Positions 50,579-59,228 are shown, counted from the first letter of the stretch. The stretch is 64,000 nucleotides of DNA from an uncultured Verrucomicrobiota bacterium (GCA_903922605.1 CAIXUG010000058.1:1-64000); one strand, 5' to 3'. Notes: generated by a model from the sequence alone, not told the origin. Numbers and translations are program-made.

Positions 50579-51262
50579 ATGAAACTTCGCCAACCGCTCT
50601 GCTTCGCCGCCGCCATGGTGGCCGCCACGTATCCGGCCTCGGCCGGGCTCATCTCCGAGAACTATTCGTTCTCCGGGCTCGGCCTCCCGGTCGCCGACAA
50701 CGGGGTGCCGCTCCCCTACGGAATCAACCTCGACGGCATCTCCGCGATCGTTTCCCTCACCGAGGTGCAGATCAGCCTGAATCTGACGGGCAATCCCGCC
50801 GGCACCGGCTGGGCCGGCGACATGTTCGTCTCGCTCAACCACGACTTCGGCAGCCAGACGGCGATCCTGCTCAACCAGGCGGGCGTGAATGCCGGCAGCC
50901 CCTTTGGATACGGCTTCGACGGTTGGAATGTGACCTTCAAGGATGGGGCAGCCAACGGGGACGTGCATCTCGGCCAGCCCACGGGGCCGGCCACCACCCT
51001 CGTCGGCTCTTGGCAGCCCGATGGCCGCACCAGTCCGCTCGATACCGCGCGGCCGGCGCAACTCGGGGTGTTCGATGGGTCCCCCGGTTCCGGTGCCTGG
51101 ACACTCACGGTAGCCGACCTCGCCCCCGGCGGAAACATGACCCTGAACGGATTCACCCTGACCCTCACCGGCGTTACCGCCGTGCCCGAGCCGGCGGCGA
51201 TGGCCGTTTTCGCCGCCCTCGGCCTGCTCGGCTTCGCGCTCTGCCGCCGGGCGCGACGCTAG
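50579..51262 (+). CDS. PEP-CTERM protein with P/Homo B-like domain
   Basis: A 227-residue exported protein. A signal is followed by a proprotein-convertase P-domain-like beta sandwich (ISEVQ-like LTEVQISLNLTG, VSLNHDFGSQTAILL, AQLGVFDGSPGSGAWTLTVADL). The C-terminus ends VPEPAAMAVFAALGLLGFALCRRARR, in order: PEP motif, membrane helix, arginine cluster. This marks it for exosortase-type sorting. The start could be 50558 or the ATG at 50579; the second gives a compact signal. It follows the previous gene by 25 bp and may share its transcript. Confidence 0.88.
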   Translation: MKLRQPLCFAAAMVAATYPASAGLISENYSFSGLGLPVADNGVPLPYGINLDGISAIVSLTEVQISLNLTGNPAGTGWAGDMFVSLNHDFGSQTAILLNQAGVNAGSPFGYGFDGWNVTFKDGAANGDVHLGQPTGPATTLVGSWQPDGRTSPLDTARPAQLGVFDGSPGSGAWTLTVADLAPGGNMTLNGFTLTLTGVTAVPEPAAMAVFAALGLLGFALCRRARR

Positions 51263-51435
51263 GCCGGAATCACGCGAAACCGGCGGTAAGCGAAATACCG
51301 CCTGTGGAAAAGGGCGGCGGCGCGGCCCCGGCAGGGAAGACGTCGACCATGGGCGCCACCGTGTTGTTCCGGTAATGCATGGTGGGGGGAAATGATTGGC
51401 TTCGATTCGCGCGGCCCGCGCGCTAACTTGCCCGC

Positions 51436-52704
51436 GTGAATGTCAATCTCGCCTATGGCAAAGGCCACGTGTCCGTCGATTTTCCCGACGACCGCACGAC
51501 GGTGATCGAACCCTCCTACCGGGCCGGATTGCCCGACGAACGGGCGGCCCTGATCGCGGCGCTGGAACAGCCCATCGGGGCCGCCCCGCTCCGTCAGTGG
51601 CTCAAGCCGGAGGCCAAGATTGCCATCCTCTTCACCGACATCACCCGCGCGACTCCCAATCACCGGCTGATCCCGTGGCTGCTGGCCTATCTGGAGCAGC
51701 TCGGCGTGCGGCGCGAGCAGGTCACGCTGCTCAACCAGCTCGGCACGCACCGCCCCAACACCCGGGCCGAACTCGAGCAGATGCTGACGCCCGAAGTGGT
51801 GGCCAATTGGCGCGTGCTGAATCATGAGCCGGAGAACCACGCCGCCTGCGTCCAGCTCGGCACGACCCGTACTGGCACGCCGGTGTGGATCAACCGGCTG
51901 GCCGTCGAGGCCGACGTGCGGATTCTCACCGGCTTCATCGAGCCGCATTTCTTCGCCGGCTTCAGCGGCGGGCCCAAGGCGCTCATGCCCGGCGTGGCGC
52001 ACGTTGAAACGGTGATGAGCAACCACGGTGCGCATCATCTCGAGTCGCCGGGCGCGACTTTCGGCGTGTGCGAGGGCAATCCGTTGTGGGAGGAGCTGAG
52101 GGACATCGCGCTGCGCGTCGGTCCGAACTTTCTGCTGAATGTCACGCTCAACGAACAGCGCGACATCACCGGCATCTTCGCCGGCGACCTCGTGGCGGCG
52201 CACCGGGCCGGCCGCGAATTTGTCCGCACCTCCGCGATGCAGCCGGTGGCCCGGCCCTTTGAGGTCGTGGTGACCACGAACTCCGGCTATCCGCTCGACC
52301 TGAACCTGTACCAGGGCATCAAGGGCGTTAGCGCCGCCGCCCGCATCGCCGTGACCGGTGGCACGATCATTCTGGCCGCCGAATGCCGCGAAGGCGTGCC
52401 TGCGGGCAGTCCCTACGACCGGCTGTTGCGCGAAGGCGGCTCGCCCGAGGAGATCCTGGCCCTGCTGGCGACCCCGGGTTTTGTGCGGCCCGAGCAGTGG
52501 CAGGCGCAGATCCAGGCGCTCCTGCAGCGGCGTGCTCGCATCCTCGTCCATTCGGCCATGCCCGAAGCGACGCTGCGGGCGGCGCATCTGGAGCCCTGCC
52601 CCGACATTGCCGCCACCGTGCGCGCCGAACTGGCCCGGGGCGGGCCGGACGCCCGGGTGGCCGTGCTGCCGCAGGGGCCGTTGACGATTCCCTACCTAGT
52701 TTGA
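51436..52704 (+). CDS. larA: Nickel-dependent lactate racemase family protein (LarA-like)
   Basis: A 422-residue LarA/DUF2088 protein, family length. Family racemases and epimerases use a nickel-pincer nucleotide covalently bound to lysine. The expected residues are visible: His105 (LGTHRP), His171 and Lys181 (IEPHFFAGFSGGPKALMPG), and His200 (NHGAHH). The maturation genes larB, larC and larE are not in the window. LarA homologues act on various 2-hydroxy acids, so lactate is only one possibility. The start is GTG at 51436. A broken 5' copy of the gene is found at 47081. Confidence 0.9.
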   Translation: MNVNLAYGKGHVSVDFPDDRTTVIEPSYRAGLPDERAALIAALEQPIGAAPLRQWLKPEAKIAILFTDITRATPNHRLIPWLLAYLEQLGVRREQVTLLNQLGTHRPNTRAELEQMLTPEVVANWRVLNHEPENHAACVQLGTTRTGTPVWINRLAVEADVRILTGFIEPHFFAGFSGGPKALMPGVAHVETVMSNHGAHHLESPGATFGVCEGNPLWEELRDIALRVGPNFLLNVTLNEQRDITGIFAGDLVAAHRAGREFVRTSAMQPVARPFEVVVTTNSGYPLDLNLYQGIKGVSAAARIAVTGGTIILAAECREGVPAGSPYDRLLREGGSPEEILALLATPGFVRPEQWQAQIQALLQRRARILVHSAMPEATLRAAHLEPCPDIAATVRAELARGGPDARVAVLPQGPLTIPYLV

Positions 52705-52767
52705 GACCGTTGCGCGTCAACCCGAGGTTTGAATTGCAAAATCACCTACAAACACGACCCTTCTCCC

Positions 52768-53187
52768 ATGGCTGTTAAGCAAGATTGGCCGGAGGTAGAA
52801 CGTGGCCCGAAACGGCTTGAAAGTCTCCGGAACCTGATTGAGCAGGTGGATCGGTTGCCCGAGACTGTCGGCCTTTCCGTGGTCGTCATGGAATGGCTGA
52901 ACGAAGTTCGGGAATTTCGCGAAGAAGAGCTAAATTTCTTGGAAGCGGGTGAAAATTTCAAGACTGATCCGGATGATTATCGAGCCAATCTTTCCCACCT
53001 GATCGCCCAAGGTGAGAGCTTGTTGTACGGGGCAAAGAAGTGGGGGCTGTTGGCGGATATCCGGGTGAAAGTGGATGATATTTCGGCCACGGTTGAATTG
53101 CTGCGTCTCACCCTGCGGGGTGTTCAGGGCCCGCATGCCCATCCCGAAACTGGGAAAGCGATTGAGAACCTGTTCGTTGCAGCATGA
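52768..53187 (+). CDS. Hypothetical protein, first gene of a two-gene unit
   Basis: A 139-residue soluble protein with charged helices (REFREEELNFLEAGENFKTD, LSHLIAQGESLLYGAKKWG). I do not recognise a family. The ATG at 52768 follows a short leader. Its stop overlaps the start of the next open frame (ATGA), which carries a premature stop. The pair could be a regulatory or toxin-antitoxin-like unit, but there is no motif evidence for that. Confidence 0.6.
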   Translation: MAVKQDWPEVERGPKRLESLRNLIEQVDRLPETVGLSVVVMEWLNEVREFREEELNFLEAGENFKTDPDDYRANLSHLIAQGESLLYGAKKWGLLADIRVKVDDISATVELLRLTLRGVQGPHAHPETGKAIENLFVAA

Positions 53188-53438
53188 GCCGCAATCCGGC
53201 GATCGAGACAATTCTGACCGCCTGGTTAAAGGCGTAGCATTGTCCTGACCACAATCGTGCAGCCTCGTGGAAGGAATTGCGTGACCTGGTCAGTTCCCAC
53301 ATTCGGAACCAACCTTTCACGGTCGACCAAGTGCTGGACCAGTTGCATTCGCAGTACTTGGATTACAAACGCGACCGACGCCGTAACGAGCGGCTTTCGG
53401 GAGGACAGCAGGCGGTTCCACGGCCGTCACAGAATTAG
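53184..53438 (+). pseudogene. Small gene interrupted by an in-frame amber codon
   Basis: In one frame, MSRNPAIETILTAWLKA is followed by TAG (53235-53237) and then HCPDHNRAASWKELRDLVSS, HIRNQPFTVDQVLDQLHSQY and LDYKRDRRRNERLSG to a second TAG at 53436. Both halves have clear coding character and the ATGA overlap with the previous gene is intact. A single change from CAG (Gln) to TAG would explain it. Alternatives are sequencing error or suppression. Family unknown. Confidence 0.6.
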
Positions 53439-53531
53439 GCCATCCGCGAATCCCGCAGACCGGGTTGCTGAAGCGATTGCCCGATTGCCCATTGGCCCGG
53501 ACACGGGACTTCGCTAAGGTACGGACATCTC

Positions 53532-54932
53532 GTGAACATACTGCGATTCCTTTTGGTGCGTGGCCTGGCCCTGCTGATGACCGTGGTTTGCGCCACCGCG
53601 GCCGGCGGCACAGTGGTGCGTACCGCCCTCGGTCCGCAGCGGACCAATTCATTTCCGAACATCATCCTCATTCTGGCCGATGATCTCGGCTATGGTGAAC
53701 TGGGCAGCTACGGGCAGAGGATGATCCAGACTCCCAATCTGGACCGGCTCGCCGCCGAAGGCATGCGCTTCACCGACGCCTACGCCGGTAACACGGTCTG
53801 CGCCCCCAGCCGCTCCGCCCTGATGACGGGCATGCACAGTGGTCACGGTCGGGTGCGGAGCAACGTGCAGGTGCCCCTTGCCCCCGAAGATATCACGCTC
53901 GCCGAGGTGCTGAAATCGGTCGGCTACCACACCGGGGCCTTCGGCAAATGGGCGCTCGGCTGGGAAGGCACCACCGGCACCCCGAACCGGCAGGGCTTTG
54001 ACGAATGGTTCGGTTATCTCGACCAGGTTCATGCCCACAACTACTACCCGCAGTTCCTCTGGCGGAATGACCAGCCGTACTTCCTTCCGGGCAATGAAAA
54101 TGGCCGGCTCGGCGCCTACGCGCCGGACTGGTTCGCCCGGGTGGCCACCAACTTCGTCCGCGTCAACGAATACGAAGCCTTCTTCCTCTATTTCCCCACC
54201 ATCATTCCCCACGCGAACAACGAGCTGGGCACCAACGGTATGCAGGTCCCGTCATTGGGCGCTTACGCCCGCGTGGACTGGCCGGCCCCCGAGAAGGCCA
54301 AGGCGGCGATGATCACGCGGCTCGACGCCTTCGTCGGCTCGCTCATGGATCAGTTGAAGGCCTATAAGATCGATCAGGATACGCTGATCCTGTTCGCCAG
54401 CGACAACGGGCCTCACCGCGAAGGCGGCGTGGACCCGGACTTTTTCCGGAGCGCCGGCCCGCTGCGTGGACTCAAGCGCGACCTGTACGAAGGCGGCATC
54501 CGTGTGCCGTTGCTGGCGCGTTGGCCGGGCAAGATCCAACCGGGCACGACCAACACCCTGCCGGTGGCCTTCTGGGACATTCTACCTACGGTTGCCGAGC
54601 TGGTCGGGGTCAACCCGCCCAAGGGAATCGACGGCATCTCCTTCGCCCCGACCCTGTTCGGCAAGGAACCCCGGCAGACGCATCCCTACCTCTACTGGGA
54701 GTTCCACGAGAAAGGCTACCAGCAGGCGGTGCGCGCCGGGAACTGGAAGGGCGTGAAGCTCGACGCGGACAAGCCGCTGGAGCTTTACGACCTGGCCACC
54801 GATCTCGGCGAAAAGCACAACGTCGCCGACCTGCATCCCGACGTCGTGAAACAGCTCGAAGGCTATCTCAAAGAAGCCGCCAATCCGTGGGTCCAGCCCG
54901 AGGACAAGTCGCCCTTCGCAGGGAAGAAGTAG
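53532..54932 (+). CDS. Sulfatase (arylsulfatase-like, FGly type)
   Basis: A 466-residue secreted sulfatase acting on sulfated sugars or polysaccharides. The signal is MNILRFLLVRGLALLMTVVC. The metal-binding DD pair is at residues 50-51 (ILADDLGYG). The formylglycine motif CAPSR with Cys90 (to be modified by an FGE/anSME) is followed by SALMTG. Other blocks are FGKWALGW (where family members usually have GKWHLG), FASDNGPHREGG and YLYWEFHE. The start is GTG at 53532. No maturase is present in the window. Substrate unknown. Confidence 0.95.
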   Translation: MNILRFLLVRGLALLMTVVCATAAGGTVVRTALGPQRTNSFPNIILILADDLGYGELGSYGQRMIQTPNLDRLAAEGMRFTDAYAGNTVCAPSRSALMTGMHSGHGRVRSNVQVPLAPEDITLAEVLKSVGYHTGAFGKWALGWEGTTGTPNRQGFDEWFGYLDQVHAHNYYPQFLWRNDQPYFLPGNENGRLGAYAPDWFARVATNFVRVNEYEAFFLYFPTIIPHANNELGTNGMQVPSLGAYARVDWPAPEKAKAAMITRLDAFVGSLMDQLKAYKIDQDTLILFASDNGPHREGGVDPDFFRSAGPLRGLKRDLYEGGIRVPLLARWPGKIQPGTTNTLPVAFWDILPTVAELVGVNPPKGIDGISFAPTLFGKEPRQTHPYLYWEFHEKGYQQAVRAGNWKGVKLDADKPLELYDLATDLGEKHNVADLHPDVVKQLEGYLKEAANPWVQPEDKSPFAGKK

Positions 54933-55010
54933 GAGGGGCTATCCTGGATCCCAAGTCCACAATCTATGGGCCGATCGCCGTTGGGGACGCGAGAATTATC
55001 ACGGGACGCT

Positions 55011-55288
55011 GGTGGGGTAACGCTGCCGTGTTACCCATTATTTCCGCCCCGACCAGCCTCAGCGCCGTCGGGGCGGCCGCAGGCAGGAAGACTCCGTTCA
55101 CCGCGGGAAAGAGGTAGAAAACAACGACAACGTGAAGACGCGAAGCAACTTTCAAGGCCACGCCCTGAAGGCCGAGCCGTAACGTCCTTGCCGGACTGGT
55201 CACGTTTTGGGCCTGATGCGGCCGGCCGCCGGCATCGCTGCGCTCGCGGGGCGGCGAAATGAGGGTAAAGCGGCAGCTTTACCCCACC
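55011..55288. repeat. MITE-like element with ~40-bp terminal inverted repeats
   Basis: The ends GGTGGGGTAACGCTGCCG (55011-55051 arm) and CGGCAGCTTTACCCCACC (55247-55288 arm) are imperfect inverted repeats that stay complementary over about 40 bp, including TTTCCGCCCCG/CGGGGCGG-GAAA. The 195-bp interior has no gene. It lies in the 510-bp gap after the sulfatase gene. The remaining gap, 55289-55395, shows nothing else notable. Confidence 0.65.
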
Positions 55289-55390
55289 AGCGCAACGTGA
55301 GCACGTCCCTCACAAACGGCGATCAGCCCATCGGCAGCCGCGAACGGCTCCCCTTTGACCTTTCTCTGAAGGGCTCATGAGTGGGGGAGA

Positions 55391-55424
55391 TGAAAACAAA
55401 AAGGCGGCCGTTTAGGCCGCCTTT
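55391..55424 (-). terminator. Rho-independent terminator for FKBP gene
   Basis: Stem GGCGGCC/GGCCGCC (55403-55421) followed on the minus strand by CTTTTTGTTTTC. It is 22 bp after the FKBP stop. Confidence 0.85.
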
Positions 55425-55445
55425 GCGCTTGGGGATGGAGTCAGC

Positions 55446-56144
55446 TCAGTTCGCCTTCTCGATCGAGAGCAGCTCCACGTCGAAGATGAGCACGCTGTTC
55501 GGCCCGATCTTGGGGCCCGCGCCCTGCTCGCCGTAGGCGATCTTGGACGGGAGCGTGATCTGCCACTTGTCGCCTTCCTTCATGAGTTGCAGCGCCTCGG
55601 TCCAGCCGGGGATGACGCCGTTCACCGGGAAGCTCACCGGCTCGCCGCGTTCCACGGAGCTGTCGAACACGGTGCCGTCGATGAGCGTGCCGTGGTAGTG
55701 GACCTTGACCGTGTCCGTGCTCTTGGGCGTGCGGCCGGTGCCCGACTTGAGCACCTTGTATTGCAGCCCGCTGGCGGTGGACTTCACGCCGTCCTTCTTG
55801 AGGTTGGCGGCGAGGAATTCCTCGCCCTTCTTGATGTTTTCCGCGCCGGCCGATTTCTGCTTGGCCTCCATCTTGGCCTGCATCTGCGTGCCGAACTCGG
55901 TCAGCACCTGCTTGATCTCGTCCTCGGTCAGGGCCGGCTTGCCCGCGAAGGCGTCGGCGAGACCGGCGGCCACGGTCTTGGGATCAATGTCCAGCTCCTG
56001 GCGTTTCATGCCGGTGCCGATGTTGATGCCGATGGCGTAGCTGACGCGCTGCTTGGAATCCTTGAGGTCCGGCTTGTCGTCCGCGAGGGCGGCGCCGGCT
56101 AAAATGACAGACATGGCGAGTGTATGAATGCGAAATGAGGTCAT
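55446..56144 (-). CDS. FKBP-type peptidyl-prolyl cis-trans isomerase
   Basis: A 232-residue exported folding factor (Mip/FkpA-like). After the signal (HTLAMSVILAGAALADD) comes the dimerising helical region (SYAIGINIGTGMKRQELDID, GKPALTEDEIKQVL, about 30-125). The C-terminal FKBP domain (VKVHYHGTLIDGTVFDSS, FPVNGVIPGWTEALQLMKEGDKW, IAYGEQGAGPKIGPNSVLIFDVELL) carries the usual active-site residues. I chose the ATG at 56144, where the signal peptide begins. It lies on the same strand as the ubiquitin-like operon, but repeat-containing DNA separates them. Confidence 0.95.
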   Translation of the reverse strand: MTSFRIHTLAMSVILAGAALADDKPDLKDSKQRVSYAIGINIGTGMKRQELDIDPKTVAAGLADAFAGKPALTEDEIKQVLTEFGTQMQAKMEAKQKSAGAENIKKGEEFLAANLKKDGVKSTASGLQYKVLKSGTGRTPKSTDTVKVHYHGTLIDGTVFDSSVERGEPVSFPVNGVIPGWTEALQLMKEGDKWQITLPSKIAYGEQGAGPKIGPNSVLIFDVELLSIEKAN

Positions 56145-56218
56145 GCGATGTACGGCGCCAGCGCGATGGCTGTGAACGCCGATGGCAGCCTCGGTGACCC
56201 CGCCCTTTGGGTCAAGCC

Positions 56219-56402
56219 CACTCCATTTACGATTTGCGATGTACGATTTTTGCCCCGTCGCACGATTTTCCCAGTTCGCAGTTCGCAAGTCGAAATCTCC
56301 CCTGCTCCCCCTGCTCCCTTTCACCCCCGCTCCCTGCTTTGCCGGGCCTTCTCCTGACTCCGTGCGAAGCACCTCCGCAACATCGTTGCCTCCTGTCTCC
56401 TC
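56219..56402. repeat. Oligo-repeat rich intergenic region
   Basis: Contains TACGATTTGCGATGTACGATTTTT, then CAGTTCGCAGTTCGCAAG and CCTCCTGTCTCCT words. Similar words occur within the molybdopterin gene (9663) and upstream of the NRPS (near 30575). There is no gene in 56145-56405. Confidence 0.55.
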
Positions 56403-56405
56403 GGG

Positions 56406-56975
56406 TCACATCACCAGCATCGCCTCGTCGGGTAGCTCCTCCGAAGCGCCGCCAAAGAAGCACTTACGCTCCTTGCGGATGGGGTCCACCACCAGCCCGA
56501 GGGCGTAGGGGTGATTGAAAAAGGCCGATTGCGTGGCGCGGTCCGTGCCGCTGAAGAAGACACCCAGGTTGGGATGGCTGTGGTACCAGCCCACGACCAT
56601 CAGGCCGTTTTGCAGGCGCTCGCCCGCGCGTGACCAAACCTCGGTGCCCATGCGGAGGGACACGGAGGAGTTGCAGTACTCGTTGCTGGCCACCGCCTGT
56701 TCCACGACGGTGATCCAGGGGTAGTTCGTCGCGGTGGCAAAGCGCGTCTGATACACCCGACCCAGGAGCAGGCCGCCCAGTTCGGCGTCCTCGCTGTCCA
56801 GGTGGGCCGCGATCGCCCGTTCGGCCGGCCGGGTGATATAGACCTTCTGCCCCGCGTTGGCATTGCGGATGAAGGCCGTCGAATCGGCCCAATGCGACTG
56901 GCGCGCGAGCTGGTCGAATTCACGGACACGAACTTCGGGCTCGGCTTCACGCCAGCGGATGCAACGGGGGATCAT
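56406..56975 (-). CDS. JAMM/MPN (JAB) domain isopeptidase of ubiquitin-like operon
   Basis: A 189-residue metalloprotease predicted to cleave the ubiquitin-like protein from its precursor or conjugates. The complete JAMM zinc motif is visible: Glu65 (DAELGGLLLG), His132 and His134 (YHSHPNLG), Ser142 and Asp145 (FFSGTD). Roughly 45 N-terminal residues precede the domain. The ATG at 56975 overlaps the E2 stop (ATGA), so translation is coupled. It is the last gene of the operon. Bacterial relatives include BilC of BilABCD antiphage operons, but specific orthology is not established here. Confidence 0.93.
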   Translation of the reverse strand: MIPRCIRWREAEPEVRVREFDQLARQSHWADSTAFIRNANAGQKVYITRPAERAIAAHLDSEDAELGGLLLGRVYQTRFATATNYPWITVVEQAVASNEYCNSSVSLRMGTEVWSRAGERLQNGLMVVGWYHSHPNLGVFFSGTDRATQSAFFNHPYALGLVVDPIRKERKCFFGGASEELPDEAMLVM

Positions 56976-57490
56976 TTGAGGGTCTTCCACTGGATGGTGG
57001 GTTTGGTGGCGACGCGCAGGGAGTCGAGCCGCACGGTGGGAAACAGGGCGAGGTCGCGCCGACGGGTGGCGGCATACCATTGCGCCGCCTCGCTGTTGGC
57101 CGGGCTGGCGAGATTGATGATGGACGGCTCGAGGGTCAGGATCTGCAGCACCCGCTGGACGAGCATCGCGAGATTGTGCGTGGGGATCCACTTCTCGCCC
57201 ATGCAGATCAGTCCGCTGGGGTAGATGTTTGGATTCCACACGGGCGTGGTGACGCTGAATTTGGGCGGGTCGAAGGGATACCGTGCCGGCAGGTCGATCC
57301 GCACGTCGCTGACGGACGACCGTTCATCAGGATAGCGCTCGCTCCGGACGGTCGGCAGGTTGATCGCCAGCTCAATCACCCCCACCGGGTTGCCCGTCGT
57401 GCGCGTGACGGCCACGACGCCCCGAAACTCGGCCGCGAGATCCAGCAGCTTGGTGACATCCTCCTGACGCCGTTTGGCGATGGCATCCAT
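56972..57490 (-). CDS. E2/UBC-fold ubiquitin-conjugating enzyme-like protein
   Basis: A 172-residue predicted E2. The core shows DLPARYPFDPPKFSVTTPVW (about 66-85), the HPN-like turn WNPNI (85-89; His replaced by Trp-Asn), and the active-site cysteine Cys96 in SGLICMGEKW, then helices with LAMLVQRVLQILTLEPS. This order matches eukaryotic UBC enzymes. It would carry the Ubl as a thioester for transfer to lysines or other acceptors. It is 346 bp from the Ubl gene because a repeat element intervenes, and is start-coupled to the JAMM gene. Confidence 0.92.
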   Translation of the reverse strand: MDAIAKRRQEDVTKLLDLAAEFRGVVAVTRTTGNPVGVIELAINLPTVRSERYPDERSSVSDVRIDLPARYPFDPPKFSVTTPVWNPNIYPSGLICMGEKWIPTHNLAMLVQRVLQILTLEPSIINLASPANSEAAQWYAATRRRDLALFPTVRLDSLRVATKPTIQWKTLK

Positions 57491-57565
57491 GGGATTAGAG
57501 CGGTCCCATAAGGGACCATTCGGAATTCATCTCGCGATGCGAAGGCCCCTGAGGGACGCAAGCCG

Positions 57566-57836
57566 CCTTCCCCCTCACCCCGGCCCTCTCCCTGGGGGAG
57601 AGGGGGAAGCCGGGTAGCCTGACGGGTTGTTCGTATATGCTTCCGGCAACTCCAGCGCGCGTTTTCGCCGAAAGACGGGCGATAATTCTCCCTCTCCCTA
57701 AGGGAGAGGGCCGGGGTGAGGGGGAAGGGCGCGAACAGACCACAAAACGCCCGGAAACGATGAAGGCTATGTCCGGAGATCCAAATCTCCCCGGCCCCAC
57801 CAAGTTGTTCCCAACTGCAGAACGGAGGCTCATCGG
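57566..57836. repeat. Inverted repeat element splitting the ubiquitin-like operon
   Basis: A CCTTCCCCCTCACCCCGGCCCTCTCCC arm starts at 57566. Its inverted counterpart runs at 57701-57728, each with an inner GAGAGGG hairpin. The sequence beyond the right arm, to about 57830, resembles the inverse of 62690-62810, so the mobile unit is probably larger than the arms. No gene is seen in 57491-57836. It has been inserted between Ubl and E2. Confidence 0.7.
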
Positions 57837-58109
57837 CTACGAGAGTTCTGAACCTGTCCAACCCGCCACGAGCACCGGCTGGATCTCCAGCGTGTCCCCC
57901 GAGGCGACTCCCGCCTTTTCCAGGGTGTCGGCCGGGTTGACGGTCTTCTTCTGCGAATCGTTGACGAGGGAGTAGTCGGTGTCGCGGGGCAGGCTCCATT
58001 TGTCCACGGCGGCCTGGATGACATCGCCGCCGGTCATCTGCTGCGGTAGCTCGATCTCGGCCTTTCGGGCCCGGTCGGCCGTGCGCACGATCAGTTTCAG
58101 TTCGCTCAT
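57837..58109 (-). CDS. Ubiquitin-like beta-grasp modifier
   Basis: A 90-residue predicted modifier. The order of elements fits a beta-grasp: strand LKLIVRTA, strand KAEIELP, helix GGDVIQAAVDKWSL, strands YSLVN and DTLEIQPVL. The end reads LVAG-WTGSELS: a glycine at position 83 followed by a seven-residue tail. I infer that the JAMM enzyme removes the tail to expose a C-terminal Gly for E1 activation; a simple readthrough of an older stop is the alternative. ATG follows directly after the E1 stop. It resembles EsaB/YukD-type as well as ubiquitin-like folds, but the neighbours decide. Confidence 0.88.
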   Translation of the reverse strand: MSELKLIVRTADRARKAEIELPQQMTGGDVIQAAVDKWSLPRDTDYSLVNDSQKKTVNPADTLEKAGVASGDTLEIQPVLVAGWTGSELS

Positions 58110-59228
58110 TCAGTCCTCCAATTCGAGCAGGAATTGTTGTTCACGGTCATGGAAATGGATGTATTTCACCGGCAAAGGCCGGTCGGCAAAGGACGCGAGC
58201 AACTCGCGATAGGAAAGCGCGTCCACGATCCGCAGCACGTTGGACGGCTGCTGGCAGGTCGGGCATTCGGCGAGGCGTTCGTCATGCCGCGCGGCAAGGT
58301 CAAAGATGTCGGACTTCCGGTCACACAGGGTACATCGGCTGTCTAGGACGATTGGTTCACTCAAAAAAACGGTGAAGTCCTGGTCGGCCAGCCGATGCGC
58401 GAGTTCCTGGTCGAGAGAATGGCGCTTCACCCGGAAACAATGGCAGTCCGCTTGGAACCGCGAACAGGCCGGGCAGAGATCGTACGTGCTGATCGCCGTC
58501 ACCGTGCTGGCCAAGCTCACGGAATCGAGGGTGAATTTCTGCGAACCCGTCAGCCGGTCGGGATGGCCGCAACGCCGTTGCAGGAAGAGTGAGGCCATCG
58601 TCGCCCCTGCCAGGCTGGAGGTGATGGCGGTCGTCGGCACCTTGCGTTCCTCAAAGGCCACGCGCTGAAGCCAGCCGCACGAATAGCGCCGGCGCATCGT
58701 CGCGTAAGCGCCGGGCGGCAGCCAGCACTCGTAGCAGGCGCAATCCGCCTCGGTGCCAAATGGATACTGCTCGACCGCGACATGGCGGCTGTCGATGCCG
58801 GCGTTAAAGAAATCCACGCGCGCCAGCCGGCAGAGCTGGTTGAGCCGGATGCGCGCCGCGAAATTGTCCACGCAGCAGAAGACCGCCTGAAAACCGCGCA
58901 AGTCATCCAGCGACAACGACTCCCAAAAGTCGTAGTTGCTGAACGTGACCCGGGCATTGGGGTCCAGTTCGCGGCACGCCGCAGCGGCGGCTTCCGCCTT
59001 GAAGCGGCCCACATCGGCCGGCTTGAACAGCACCGTGCGCGTGAGGTTGTGCTCCTCGATGCGGTCAAAATCCACGATGTGGACGTGCCCCACCCCGAGC
59101 AGGCAGAGGTTTTTCAGCACCTCATTGCCGATGGCCCCTGCCCCGATCACGGCCACCGAACTGCCGGCGAGCTTCTCCTGGTCGAACCAGTCCACCAGGG
59201 AGTGACGTTGGTAGCGCTCGCGCTTCAT
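58110..59228 (-). CDS. E1/ThiF-family Ubl-activating enzyme
   Basis: A 372-residue adenylating enzyme that would activate the Ubl C-terminus with ATP. Visible features are the nucleotide loop GAGAIG (29-34), Asp53, Asn61/Arg64 (EEHNLTR), Lys77 in GRFKAEA and Asp121 (CCVDNFAAR). Cysteine pairs C165/C168 and C252/C255 suit the structural zinc. Cys184 in RYSCGW, in the crossover-loop position, is the best candidate for the thioester cysteine. A second CxxC...CxxC (C299/C302, C322/C325) forms an extra C-terminal zinc module. The ATG overlaps the J-protein stop by ATGA. Confidence 0.95.
   Translation of the reverse strand: MKRERYQRHSLVDWFDQEKLAGSSVAVIGAGAIGNEVLKNLCLLGVGHVHIVDFDRIEEHNLTRTVLFKPADVGRFKAEAAAAACRELDPNARVTFSNYDFWESLSLDDLRGFQAVFCCVDNFAARIRLNQLCRLARVDFFNAGIDSRHVAVEQYPFGTEADCACYECWLPPGAYATMRRRYSCGWLQRVAFEERKVPTTAITSSLAGATMASLFLQRRCGHPDRLTGSQKFTLDSVSLASTVTAISTYDLCPACSRFQADCHCFRVKRHSLDQELAHRLADQDFTVFLSEPIVLDSRCTLCDRKSDIFDLAARHDERLAECPTCQQPSNVLRIVDALSYRELLASFADRPLPVKYIHFHDREQQFLLELED

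Noticed and set aside
52768-53438. Toxin-antitoxin pair
   Set aside because: Small overlapping genes suggest it, but neither product shows a toxin or DNA-binding motif, and the second is interrupted.
57837-58109. Ubl gene as a type VII secretion EsaB/YukD protein
   Set aside because: The beta-grasp fold is similar, but no WXG100, EssC or other type VII genes are present and it is flanked by E1, E2 and JAMM genes.
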